From JAOAIV01 sp038849555 (GTDB lineage: Archaea > Thermoproteota > Bathyarchaeia > Bathyarchaeales > Bathycorpusculaceae): DNA of 64,000 nucleotides. The position numbers were made by a program, and so were the translations under genes. This document shows positions 8,633-16,663 of this stretch, piece by piece. Positions within the stretch are counted from its first letter, which is position 1, and each line of letters opens with the position of its first letter. Below the pieces are notes generated by a model. It was not told the DNA's origin, did not search any database, and was given only the letters and a program-made list of their open reading frames with translations. The stretch is from contig JAWCMT010000004.1 of NCBI GenBank assembly GCA_038849555.1, positions 3,555 to 67,554 of the forward strand. The letters are read 5' to 3'.

Positions 8633-9877
8633 CTATCTGCTTCGCTTCTTAATGGTTATTGCAACTACGGCAATCAACGCGACCAGCACACCTAAGCCAA
8701 CCAGCAGATAAGCACTTGACGACCAATCATTATCAGGTTCTGCAGGCGCCTCAGAAGGCGCAACCGAAGGCTCAGAAGGCACCGACACCACAACAGACAA
8801 CGATGAATTCCCACCAAAATCCCCAAGGTAACCATACGGAGTAATATAGGCAATTTCCCTCGTATCACCCCATACACCAACAGCAATGCCATAAGTGTTG
8901 CTAATATTTTTGCTGAAATAGAGTACTATCTCCCAAAGCGGATAAAGCGCCAAGGGATTTCTGATCGTGTTACCGCCGCTTAAGATACGCAGTTCTTTGT
9001 TTGACTCATCGTTATATATTTCTCCAGGCACCATGTTTAGCAATATAGAAGTCAGGTTTGACCAGCCTGGCTTTTCAGCAACGAATAAAGTGCCATTCTC
9101 GCCAACTAAAGTCAAATTGTAGTTGTCTGCAGCTTTAACAGCTATCTCTAAGGCTTCTTTCTCGGAAATAACGCTGAAGGCGCCAACTGTGAAAAGATTC
9201 CAAGTATCAGCGAAAAACAATTTATTGCCGCCATAACTTATTGACAGGATTTTGTTGGGCATATCAACGCCTTTTTCGGTATAAATCCAGCTAATACGTT
9301 TTTCAGTCGTTTCTAGCTTCATATTCCCTGCATAGGTAACAGAAGGAGCAAAACCAGTAATATTGTTGAACATGTACAAGTCGGCGCTCGCTGAAGATGC
9401 ACTGACGGCGTTTTTCAGTAGTGTTAAAGCTGAATCTACATGCGCAGTGCTGAAGCCACAGTTTTGGGCGAAGACTTTGTACCTCTGCAGAATGTTTCTT
9501 GACTCGTCAACAGCATTAGTTGATTGTTGATGCTTGAAATTTATTGAACCATTTTCTGGAGCGTAAATAAATATGCCTCTAATGAAACAATTGAGGAATA
9601 GCCCCATTACGGTGATGTTTCCTTCTTTGGAAACAAGTTCCAGATATACATGTTCCTCTTTGGCGTTGCCGCCGTATTCTGGGGGATATTTGAAGCTGTA
9701 GTTTTCAGTAGTTATATTATATTTGTTTAGATCAAGCTCAACGACCTCGCTTAGGAACATATATAACATCTCCTTTGCGGTGAAGTCTGCTATATCGGCC
9801 CTCGAAGTTTGGATGAATAGAGTTGCCAAAATCAACAGGACAATTATGGCCACACTTGTTTTCTCTAACATTTTCAT
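8633..9877 (-). CDS. secreted, C-terminally membrane-anchored surface protein (cassette copy 2, gene B)
   Basis: A 414-residue paralogue of the protein at 2652-3887, with the same plan: N-terminal signal peptide, extracellular domain with several N-x-S/T sites, a Ser/Pro/Glu-rich linker and a single C-terminal transmembrane helix followed by KKRSR. Shared blocks include KGVDMPNK, LFFADTWNLFTVGAFSVISE and VGVWGDTREIAYI. It is preceded by a strong AAGGAGG ribosome-binding site directly after gene A. No known domain was recognised. Confidence 0.8.
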   Translation of the reverse strand: MKMLEKTSVAIIVLLILATLFIQTSRADIADFTAKEMLYMFLSEVVELDLNKYNITTENYSFKYPPEYGGNAKEEHVYLELVSKEGNITVMGLFLNCFIRGIFIYAPENGSINFKHQQSTNAVDESRNILQRYKVFAQNCGFSTAHVDSALTLLKNAVSASSASADLYMFNNITGFAPSVTYAGNMKLETTEKRISWIYTEKGVDMPNKILSISYGGNKLFFADTWNLFTVGAFSVISEKEALEIAVKAADNYNLTLVGENGTLFVAEKPGWSNLTSILLNMVPGEIYNDESNKELRILSGGNTIRNPLALYPLWEIVLYFSKNISNTYGIAVGVWGDTREIAYITPYGYLGDFGGNSSLSVVVSVPSEPSVAPSEAPAEPDNDWSSSAYLLVGLGVLVALIAVVAITIKKRSR

Positions 9878-9890
9878 TTGCTCTTCCTCC

Positions 9891-10931
9891 TTAGTAGGGC
9901 AAAATCAAGTTACTGTTGCCGTACACTCTCAATCGGCAATACCACCATCCTCCTGGACCAGGATCCCAATATCCACTATAAAGCGTTGTATCATCTAAAG
10001 ATTGGATGCCTAATGTCATTAATGTTGCATAGTCAAGGGACTGCTTTATTGTATGATGTGTAGGTCCGTAATCTATTCCTAGAGCATAGCGGTAGAAGTG
10101 GTTAACAAAATCTTTGTAGAACTTGCCATTGTAGTTCGTGGGGTTTACCATGAATGGCGAGATGTTTTCCCAGCCTATATAACAATAGCTTCCGCTGGGC
10201 GAGTGGTATCCATCAGTGCTCATGCTTAATGTACCAGTAAACCCATAAGGCATACCGACAACAGTAGGAGGCGTGGAGTAGGGGTTTTCAACATATCCGT
10301 ACTTTGTAAATGGATTGATTGGAATGTACGTAGGTTTATTCACACTTACATCAGGAGCCGTAATCCCAGTTACATTCCACGTATTGCCATTAGAATCAAA
10401 ATAGAGACCTCCATTTGCGCAAGTCCAGATGAAACTAAAATACTGCTTACTAGGTATTGGCTGGCACCGTCCGTTAGGAGGAGGCCACCAGTAGTAGTTA
10501 GCGTATGCGTATACATTGTAATCCCAAATGTGTTGGTTATTATACCCGTAGCATGCCCGATGTTTAGGCGGGTAATTTCCATCTGGTTTAAAATCTCCAA
10601 CCCACCAAATCGTTGCCCAATCAACATTATTGTATGGATATTGGCAATACTGAAGGACAGAAAGCACATAGCCTTGTTGAGTGTATTCTCCCCAAGCGTT
10701 TGAGGGCGCCCAACCTTGATTATAGAAATACCAATAGATTTGATCGCAAATCCACATTTCTGCGTTCTGCTCACCTGCAGGAGGATTAGGGTAAAGATAA
10801 CCCCATTGTGTAGCAACTTTAAGTGCACTGGCGGATTTTACATCCAGCAGTGATGATGCAGCAGCAAACAGAAGCAGCAGCGCGCAAACAACCATACAAG
10901 GTGTCCGCATCTCCAATTTCCACCCACGCAT
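9891..10931 (-). CDS. secreted aromatic-rich surface protein (cassette copy 2, gene A)
   Basis: A 346-residue intact paralogue of the frameshifted gene at 3916-4965. The signal peptide (MRGWKLEMRTPCMVVCALLL) is almost identical to copy 1. The mature part is rich in Tyr, Trp, Asn and Pro and has scattered cysteines that could form disulfides. It ends WWYCRLRVYGNSNLILPY. The start is ATG 10931, about 40 nt downstream of a TATA box (10968-10982). The gene reads into gene B with only 13 nt between. The product is predicted to be extracellular; its function is unknown. Confidence 0.8.
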   Translation of the reverse strand: MRGWKLEMRTPCMVVCALLLLFAAASSLLDVKSASALKVATQWGYLYPNPPAGEQNAEMWICDQIYWYFYNQGWAPSNAWGEYTQQGYVLSVLQYCQYPYNNVDWATIWWVGDFKPDGNYPPKHRACYGYNNQHIWDYNVYAYANYYWWPPPNGRCQPIPSKQYFSFIWTCANGGLYFDSNGNTWNVTGITAPDVSVNKPTYIPINPFTKYGYVENPYSTPPTVVGMPYGFTGTLSMSTDGYHSPSGSYCYIGWENISPFMVNPTNYNGKFYKDFVNHFYRYALGIDYGPTHHTIKQSLDYATLMTLGIQSLDDTTLYSGYWDPGPGGWWYCRLRVYGNSNLILPY

Positions 10932-10967
10932 AATCAACGCGCAACTTCCACACAAAAAATAAAGCAC

Positions 10968-10982
10968 AAAATTATATTAAAA
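10968..10982 (-). promoter_or_regulatory. TATA box of surface cassette copy 2
   Basis: Same GTTTTAATATAATTT element as at 5003-5017, about 40 nt before ATG 10931; the whole flank is conserved between the copies. Confidence 0.5.
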
Positions 10983-11067
10983 CTTTGCCCTAAAATGAGA
11001 TTCAAAATTGAACCAAGTAAAAAATGAAAAAAACAATTCAAAACAGCAGCAGCCACAACAACAAAAC

Positions 11068-11112
11068 TCAACCCCGCCCGACAGAAGCAACATCAGCAAC
11101 AGGAAACCCGCT
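11068..11112 (-). pseudogene. relic of the 3' end of pelota
   Basis: The minus strand of 11068-11109 encodes FPVADVASVGRG followed by TGA, against FPVAGVASVGRG and TGA at the true pelota end (5096-5131). Upstream of this the frame loses similarity. It was copied along with the promoter flank of the surface cassette, which shows that the copy beside pelota is the source. Confidence 0.7.
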
Positions 11113-11193
11113 AAAAACGCACAAGCGAATTATACAGTCTGTTCTAAAAATTAGCATTAAATATGGCAAAGACAGTAGAACATTTGTGATTTG

Positions 11194-11685
11194 ATGGCCA
11201 AAGCTGCAGAGCCGCCGAAGAAGCCGAACCGCAAAGTCTATTACAGTTTCGCCTTAGTCTCAGTCTTGGTTGTCGTGCTTGCAGTAGCTTTCCTAGGGTT
11301 TCAAAGCGTAACAGTTCAGGACCCGCTTTTATATAATGATGCCTTAACGGTTCAGCTTGCGACGGATAAAGAGGTATACAGGAAAGGCGAAGATGTGGCA
11401 ATAACGGCCTGCGTGATTAACGGCAAAAATGAACACGTCAACTGCACGACAGCAATATCGTATAAGGTGTTTGACTCAGCAGGACAGGAGGTCTACAGCT
11501 GCATAACCTTCATTACGCTTCCAATCCCAGTGCCTACATACCAGCCGCATTCCAAGTACTCCTATTCCCCGCATGTTTGGAATCAGAAAAACTCTAACTA
11601 CACACAGGTGGAAGCCGGCAATTACACAATCAAGGTCTCTCTTGAGCATGGAGCCGCCGATTGCAAAATCCAAATCACCGAGTAA
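11194..11685 (+). CDS. membrane-anchored protein with a single extracellular beta-sandwich-like domain
   Basis: A 163-residue protein with a basic N-terminus (KKPNRKVYY), one transmembrane segment at about residues 17-37 and then an extracellular region containing VYRKGEDVAITACVINGKNEHVNCTTAISYKV-type strands. This kind of strand pattern is seen in Ig-like or BsuPI-type folds. Four cysteines and several N-x-S/T sites fit an exported domain. TTG 11191 lies directly before ATG 11194. It borders the right end of the second surface cassette. Function is unknown. Confidence 0.6.
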   Translation: MAKAAEPPKKPNRKVYYSFALVSVLVVVLAVAFLGFQSVTVQDPLLYNDALTVQLATDKEVYRKGEDVAITACVINGKNEHVNCTTAISYKVFDSAGQEVYSCITFITLPIPVPTYQPHSKYSYSPHVWNQKNSNYTQVEAGNYTIKVSLEHGAADCKIQITE

Positions 11686-11775
11686 GCACTGAGCTTTGAG
11701 AGAAATCTGCTTTATAAAAAGGAGGCTGCAGTCTCCACAAGCAACAGAAAACAAAATGGAAAAAAAGACAGTGGT

Positions 11776-12180
11776 TTACTTCAGCGGCACATACATTGAA
11801 GACCGCGAAGCACCAATGCCTGGAGTTCCATGCTTAACAGGCTTGTTTGTTATGGCAAACTCGCCTAGATAATGTCCAATCATCTCAGGCCTTATTTCTA
11901 CAGGCAAAAATTCCTTGCCGTTATGCACAAGAATCTTGGCGCCAATCATCTCGGGCAGAATAACCAAATCGCGCACATGAGTCTTTACAGTAACACTTTC
12001 GCCCTTCTTAGCGGCTTCTTGGGCCTCGCGTATCTTTCCCAGCAATATTCGCTGCTCAGGTGTCAAGCCGCGCTGAAGACTTCGCCTCTGCCTTGCAGGA
12101 AGCAGATTAATGAACTCGTCCATAGACATGGCTTGCAAACTGCTCAGCGTGTAACCGCGATACATGAATTCTCTCGGCAT
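11776..12180 (-). CDS. rps19: 30S ribosomal protein S19 (uS19)
   Basis: A 134-residue archaeal S19 with the conserved C-terminal block: KTHVRDLVILPEMIG, then VHNGKEFLPVEI, GHYLGEFA and the ending KHGTPGIGASRSS. It contacts the A-site finger and S13 in the small-subunit head. It is the last gene of the L3-L4-L23-L2-S19 run. The usual L22 and S3 do not follow; downstream is the convergent surface protein gene. Confidence 0.95.
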   Translation of the reverse strand: MPREFMYRGYTLSSLQAMSMDEFINLLPARQRRSLQRGLTPEQRILLGKIREAQEAAKKGESVTVKTHVRDLVILPEMIGAKILVHNGKEFLPVEIRPEMIGHYLGEFAITNKPVKHGTPGIGASRSSMYVPLK

Positions 12181-12226
12181 TTTTCCTCACCTAATTTTAC
12201 ATATGCTTAACGCTATAAACGTTATT

Positions 12227-12970
12227 TCATGCTGTTTTCCGTTTACGCTTTTGCCCTGCACCTCTAGCAGCAATCAACCCAACCTTCTGTCCTGGCGGCG
12301 CACCATGCGAAGTCGTAGTAACCTTGCGAGCGCTACGTTTGCTACTGCCATAGGGGTGAACGGCAGCCACCATGGCTCTTCCCCTAGTCCGCGGATACTT
12401 GCGTCCTCTTGCACGCATCAGATGGAACTTTTCTCCCGCCTTAAGGAACGGCTTTTCGGTTCTGCCGCCGCCAGAAACCACGCCGACAGTGGCCATGCAA
12501 TAATCATCAACGTAACGTGTACGACCAGAAGGCAACCGAATCATCGTGCCCTGCGGAGTATGCGCAACAACCGTGGCATAGGCGCCTGAAGACTTGGCCA
12601 ACTTTCCGCCGTCTCCTGGCCGAAGCTCAAGATTACAGACTAAAGTTCCCTCAGGAACTTTTCCCAACGGTAGAATATTACCTATTTCCGAAGGAGCCTT
12701 CCCGCCTAGGCTAATTTGCTGTCCTAAAGAAACGCCTTCAGGAGCGGCAATGTAGCATGTTTCGCCATTTTCAAAACGGATAAACGCTAAAGGCGCACCG
12801 CGACCAGCATCATGCACAAGAGACTCAATTACGCCGTTTATTGAAGACTCAAAATAGTCCTTGGAAGATATTGACGCAGGATACTTTGCAGGAGCAACGC
12901 GCTTATGGGTTGCAGCTCTAAAAGGTGAGCCGCCGCGACCACGCCTCTGAACACGAATTCTTTTACCCAC
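12227..12970 (-). CDS. rpl2: 50S ribosomal protein L2 (uL2)
   Basis: A 247-residue universal L2, part of the peptidyl transferase centre. It starts MGKRIRVQRRGRGGSPF, and the C-terminal region includes RGRAMVAAVHPYGS, corresponding to the conserved region around the essential histidine (GVAMNPVDHPHGG in bacteria). It is co-directional with L23 upstream (22 bp gap) and S19 downstream. Confidence 0.96.
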   Translation of the reverse strand: MGKRIRVQRRGRGGSPFRAATHKRVAPAKYPASISSKDYFESSINGVIESLVHDAGRGAPLAFIRFENGETCYIAAPEGVSLGQQISLGGKAPSEIGNILPLGKVPEGTLVCNLELRPGDGGKLAKSSGAYATVVAHTPQGTMIRLPSGRTRYVDDYCMATVGVVSGGGRTEKPFLKAGEKFHLMRARGRKYPRTRGRAMVAAVHPYGSSKRSARKVTTTSHGAPPGQKVGLIAARGAGQKRKRKTA

Positions 12971-12992
12971 TAATCATGCCTCCACATTAATT

Positions 12993-13253
12993 TTACAAGA
13001 TGCCTAATTTAATCGCGACATCTGACGCTTTATACTCTGGCTTAAGCTTAACGAAAGCCTTTTTCTCGCCTTGCGGCGTTATCTGAACAGTAACCTTATC
13101 AACCTTCACTTCGTAAAGCGCCTCAACAGCCCTCTTCACATCAGCTTTGCTGGCGTCAAGATTAACCAAAAAGATTAGCTTATTATCCTTCTCCACCATG
13201 AGACTCGCAGATTCCGTCATCAACGGATGAAGAATAACCTCATCGATGTTCAT
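12993..13253 (-). CDS. rpl23: 50S ribosomal protein L23 (uL23)
   Basis: An 86-residue L23, a component of the polypeptide exit site that docks SRP. It shows the family pattern from VILHPLMTESAS through FLVNLDASKADVKRAVEALY to VDKVTV. Its start overlaps the end of L4 by one base. Confidence 0.95.
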   Translation of the reverse strand: MNIDEVILHPLMTESASLMVEKDNKLIFLVNLDASKADVKRAVEALYEVKVDKVTVQITPQGEKKAFVKLKPEYKASDVAIKLGIL

Positions 13254-14047
13254 TATTCAACTTTCCCTCCACCATAAAGCTTAGCCAACTGCGCAATTGC
13301 GCCATTTGTCCACAATGTCAACCTGCCAGGATGCGTGCCCGGCGCCAGCAACTCCACATTAAGCCCGCTAACTGTGGCGACATCAACTCCTGGCAAGTTA
13401 CTCGCCGCAGCACCTACCCCCTTATCTTCAGCCACAACAATAAGCGGCCCCACAGCCTGCTTCATTTTCCTGCCTCTCCGCTTGCCTTTTCCAGCACGAA
13501 TTTTTCGGCTCTCTCTTACACGATAAACATCAGATAAAACACCTAAATGCGTAAGCGCCGCTTCCAACTCGCTCGTCTTAGCAAGCGCCTCAAACGAGTC
13601 GGCAACCACTAAAGGAAACTCGGGGACATCCTCGACACGATGCCCTCTCGCAGCCACAGCATCCTTAGACGCAGTAGCAGCTATAGCTGAAAACAACGCA
13701 AGCCGAGCTTCCTTCCTAGGAATACGCCGCACAATATTCTTTTCAGCCTTAGGCGGATGAGGCTGCCGTCCACCAACGGTGCTTGGAGCAAAAGCCGCTC
13801 TGCCGCCTCCACCCTTCACGCGTGGCACACGCGCTATTCCCATTCCCGTGCCGCGAGATTCTGCGCTAGTTCTTTTTCCAGCCATTGGGTCGCGTCCCTG
13901 AGGTTGAAGCCTGCTGGATTGAACTGCAAGCACAGCGCGTTTTATCACGTCAGGTCTTATTGGCGTCTCAAAAACGTCTGGAAGAGTTACTTTGTCTACG
14001 GGTTTTCCTTGAAGGTCAAAGATTTTCACGGTTTTTTTAGCAGGCAT
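13253..14047 (-). CDS. rpl4: 50S ribosomal protein L4 (uL4, L1e type)
   Basis: A 264-residue archaeal/eukaryotic-type L4 whose extended loop reaches the exit tunnel. The conserved GTGMGIARVPRVKGGGGRAA segment, the GGRQPHPPKAEKN block and the R-x-GKGKRRGRK motif are all present. It lies between L3 and L23 in the conserved archaeal order. Confidence 0.95.
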   Translation of the reverse strand: MPAKKTVKIFDLQGKPVDKVTLPDVFETPIRPDVIKRAVLAVQSSRLQPQGRDPMAGKRTSAESRGTGMGIARVPRVKGGGGRAAFAPSTVGGRQPHPPKAEKNIVRRIPRKEARLALFSAIAATASKDAVAARGHRVEDVPEFPLVVADSFEALAKTSELEAALTHLGVLSDVYRVRESRKIRAGKGKRRGRKMKQAVGPLIVVAEDKGVGAAASNLPGVDVATVSGLNVELLAPGTHPGRLTLWTNGAIAQLAKLYGGGKVE

Positions 14048-14061
14048 ACATTTAGTCTCCG

Positions 14062-15075
14062 TTATTTCCCTTGAGGTGAATCAAGCGATATATAGGTAAT
14101 TTGCGGCGGAGCTTCAGGCACTTCCTTTGGCGGCCGCGCTGGATAACGTAGCCGTATGAGACGCTTTTCAGTGCCAGGGATGCTTCCGTCTATGAGCATG
14201 TAGGGCCCTTTGAGTATGCCGTAGCGTATAAAGCCGCCTTTTACTGTCACTTCCTTGCCATCCTTGCCAATTTTAAGTATGCGCTTATTGTACTCGGTTC
14301 TTTGATGATAACCCATTTGACCCGCACGTGGAATAGTGTACATGATGTGATGAGGATTCCATGGGCCTAACGTGGCGATGCCGCGTTTGGTTTTCCTTCC
14401 TTTATGCTGAAGAATGGTGACGCCCCAGCGTTTAACTGGACCTTGGAAGCCCTTGCCCGTGGTGATGGCCGCTATATCAATGTATTGGCCATCTTTGAAG
14501 ACTTCCTCCGCGGTTACGGTTTTGCCTAAAAGTGCTTTCGCATACTCGAGCTGTTTGGGTATGGTCCCTCCTCCGATTTCGATTTCGGTGATTTCGGGTT
14601 TTTTCTTGGAGAGGCTGGCTTGTCTGGGCTGTGTTGCAGCGATAACGCGGACAACAGCGGTTTTCGGCAGGTTCTGCTCGAGTTTCTGAAGCATTTTTTC
14701 AGTGTCAAAGTTTTCAGGCAGCACTAATGCGCGGTCAAGATCGGCTGGAGGATCTTTCATCCATGCCTCAGTGAGGTTCTTAAGGCCATAGGGCGTTTTA
14801 GTGTAAGTGCGGATTCCGCATATAAGCATAGGCGGTGTTTCTATTACCGTGGCAGCGCGCATTACTTCTTTTCCGAAGTTTGGGCTGCGTTTTCGGTCTT
14901 CTATGGTGAAGACGTAGGTCATTCCCGCCTTGTAACCTGCAAAGCCTAAAAGCCTGGGAGCGTCTGCGCTGATTTTCGGCCAGTAGCGTATCCTTGCGAC
15001 TGGTCGTTTGGCGCGTTTCCTAGGCAAATAGGCAAGTGAACCATGTTTTGGAGCATGAGTTTTTCTGTGACCCAT
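14062..15075 (-). CDS. rpl3: 50S ribosomal protein L3 (uL3)
   Basis: A 337-residue L3, first gene of this cluster. It shows the archaeal N-terminus MGHRKTHAPKHGSLAYLPRK, the LGFAGYKAGMT strand, the GKGFQGPVKRWGV block and GHHQRTEYNKR-like MGYHQRTEYNKR. It organises the 3' end of 23S rRNA near the peptidyl transferase centre. Upstream is an AT-rich stretch (15085-15125) likely to hold the cluster promoter. Confidence 0.95.
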   Translation of the reverse strand: MGHRKTHAPKHGSLAYLPRKRAKRPVARIRYWPKISADAPRLLGFAGYKAGMTYVFTIEDRKRSPNFGKEVMRAATVIETPPMLICGIRTYTKTPYGLKNLTEAWMKDPPADLDRALVLPENFDTEKMLQKLEQNLPKTAVVRVIAATQPRQASLSKKKPEITEIEIGGGTIPKQLEYAKALLGKTVTAEEVFKDGQYIDIAAITTGKGFQGPVKRWGVTILQHKGRKTKRGIATLGPWNPHHIMYTIPRAGQMGYHQRTEYNKRILKIGKDGKEVTVKGGFIRYGILKGPYMLIDGSIPGTEKRLIRLRYPARPPKEVPEAPPQITYISLDSPQGK

Positions 15076-15301
15076 TGTATACCCGCTTCGCGTCTTTTAG
15101 CAATAATAAACTAGAGTAATAAACGTTACCATTGTGGTTCATGTTTCTTTTGCGAAGTTTTGTGCTCTGCGAAGCTTATATCCTTTTTATATAGGCGTGG
15201 AAAATAGTTGTAGACACGCATGCCGAGTAATGCTTTCAGCTTTAATGATTAAGGGCAGGACAGGTTTTGCTGAGAGCAAACGTTGGCTTGTCTGGGTAGA
15301 G

Positions 15302-15457
15302 CTAGTCGTCTATTATTTCGAGCATTGGTTGGCCGCAGCATACTGGGTTCTTTTGTTCGTGGCAGTTGTGTTCATGAGTGCAGTGGCATGTTTCATAGTC
15401 GCCGACAATTTTTCGGCCGCATTTTTTACATTGGAAAGTAGGCACTGATGCTCGCAT
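15302..15457 (-). CDS. small Cys/His-rich metal-binding protein
   Basis: A 51-residue protein read from ATG 15457. Its cysteines (FQCKKCGRK, then CHC, HNCHE, and VCCGQPMLEI at the end) suggest one or two zinc or iron sites, and the CCGQPM ending resembles rubredoxin/desulfoferrodoxin-like domains. The frame is open upstream to 15625, but that part overlaps the epimerase gene and lacks similarity. A TATA-like ACTATTTATG lies about 30 nt upstream. It follows the epimerase gene. Function is unknown. Confidence 0.55.
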   Translation of the reverse strand: MRASVPTFQCKKCGRKIVGDYETCHCTHEHNCHEQKNPVCCGQPMLEIIDD

Positions 15458-15569
15458 CCTTTTACAACAGATGCTTTGGCGCGTGGCATAAATAGTTTTC
15501 ACTTGAAATGCCTCGCAGCTTGAACGGCGAAAACATAGCGGCGCTTTGTATGCGACTTTGACAGGTATG

Positions 15570-16655
15570 TCAAGAGAGGTTTTTGATGGCTTCTGCGATT
15601 TTTTCAGCTGCTCTTCCATCGCCAAAGGGAGACAAGCTTGGAAGTTGCTTTTTGCTGGTTAGAGCTGCGCCTATGGCGGAGAGTATCCCGCTTTTTTCGG
15701 TTCCAGCAACCGTGGCGAAACCTGCTTCTACGGCTTCAGGTCTTTCTGTTGAGAGCCTAATCACTACTATGGGCTTCCTGATGCAGGGTGCAGTGGCTTC
15801 TTCCTGTATGCCGCCTGAATCAGTAATGATTAACTCGCATTTTCTCAGCAGCACAAGAAAATCCAAGTAGCCCACAGGAGGCAAAACCTGAATGTTCCTG
15901 CTCTTTTTGACTTTTGCAAGTAATCCGCTCTGGCGTAGCCGCTTCTTCGTACGCGGATGCACAGGATAGACAATGGGCAACGGCGATTCTGCGAAGGCTT
16001 CTATGAAATTCTTTAGCACTGCCGGGTCATCCACGTTTTCGGCTCTGTGCGCCGTTGCAAGGGCAAACTTTTCGAAGCGCACCTCAGCGAGAATTCGGGA
16101 CCTCTTTTCTGCTATGGATAGATGCTGATGCACGGCGTCGATAACCGTGTTGCCGGTTACGTAAATTTTGCCCCAGACACACTCGCTTTTCAAGTTAGCT
16201 TCTGCCCGTGGCGTCGGAGCAAACAAATACGCTGACAGATGGTCGGTTAAGCGCCTGTTATACTCTTCAGGCATACGCAGGTCAAAACTTCTTAAGCCAG
16301 CTTCCACATGACCCACGGGGATTCCATGCTTGTTTGCCGCCAGAGCTGCGGCAAGCACGCTGTTGGTGTCGCCTTCGACCAGAACCAGTGCTGGCGCGGT
16401 TTTCTTGAGTAGCGCAGTCATGTTTAGCATTATCCGTGCTGTCTGTGCAGCAGGCGATGCGGCAGCAATTTTAAAGGTGACGCTTGGCGGGGGAAGCTCC
16501 AGTTCTTCGATGAACTGCTGCGACATATTATAGTCATAGTGCTGCCCGCAGTGGACAAAAGTGAAGGGAACTCGGTTTCTCTGCAAAGCCCGTATGACAG
16601 GCGCCATCTTTATTATTTCAGGTCTTGTGCCGGCAACAGCCAGTACTGCCTTCAT
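15570..16655 (-). CDS. wecB: UDP-N-acetylglucosamine 2-epimerase (non-hydrolysing)
   Basis: A 361-residue GT-B fold enzyme interconverting UDP-GlcNAc and UDP-ManNAc for surface glycan or N-glycan synthesis. It shows the N-terminal AGTRPEIIKMAPVI motif, GDTNSVLAAALAA, the conserved HVEAGLRS, RMPEEYNRRLTDH, and ITDSGGIQEEA near the end. It lies 8 bp downstream of MCM and may share its transcript; the link to replication is positional only. Confidence 0.95.
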   Translation of the reverse strand: MKAVLAVAGTRPEIIKMAPVIRALQRNRVPFTFVHCGQHYDYNMSQQFIEELELPPPSVTFKIAAASPAAQTARIMLNMTALLKKTAPALVLVEGDTNSVLAAALAANKHGIPVGHVEAGLRSFDLRMPEEYNRRLTDHLSAYLFAPTPRAEANLKSECVWGKIYVTGNTVIDAVHQHLSIAEKRSRILAEVRFEKFALATAHRAENVDDPAVLKNFIEAFAESPLPIVYPVHPRTKKRLRQSGLLAKVKKSRNIQVLPPVGYLDFLVLLRKCELIITDSGGIQEEATAPCIRKPIVVIRLSTERPEAVEAGFATVAGTEKSGILSAIGAALTSKKQLPSLSPFGDGRAAEKIAEAIKNLS

Positions 16656-16663
16656 GTTTCCAC

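Larger units (their letters stand above)
8633..11112. repeat. long direct repeat, copy 2
   Basis: Second copy of the cassette described at 2652-5140, same orientation, with pelota and the AOR gene lying between the copies. The right edge near 11112 falls inside the duplicated pelota tail. Confidence 0.75.

Noticed and set aside
15225..15290. Possible C/D-box RNA between L3 and the Cys-rich gene
   Set aside because: Only one partial C box and one CTGA were found, without a proper second pair or terminal stem.
15134..15448. Plus-strand open frame of 104 codons upstream of and across the Cys-rich small gene
   Set aside because: Its hydrophobic appearance comes from reading opposite the Cys/His-rich gene at 15302-15457. 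It has no ribosome-binding site and no recognisable family.
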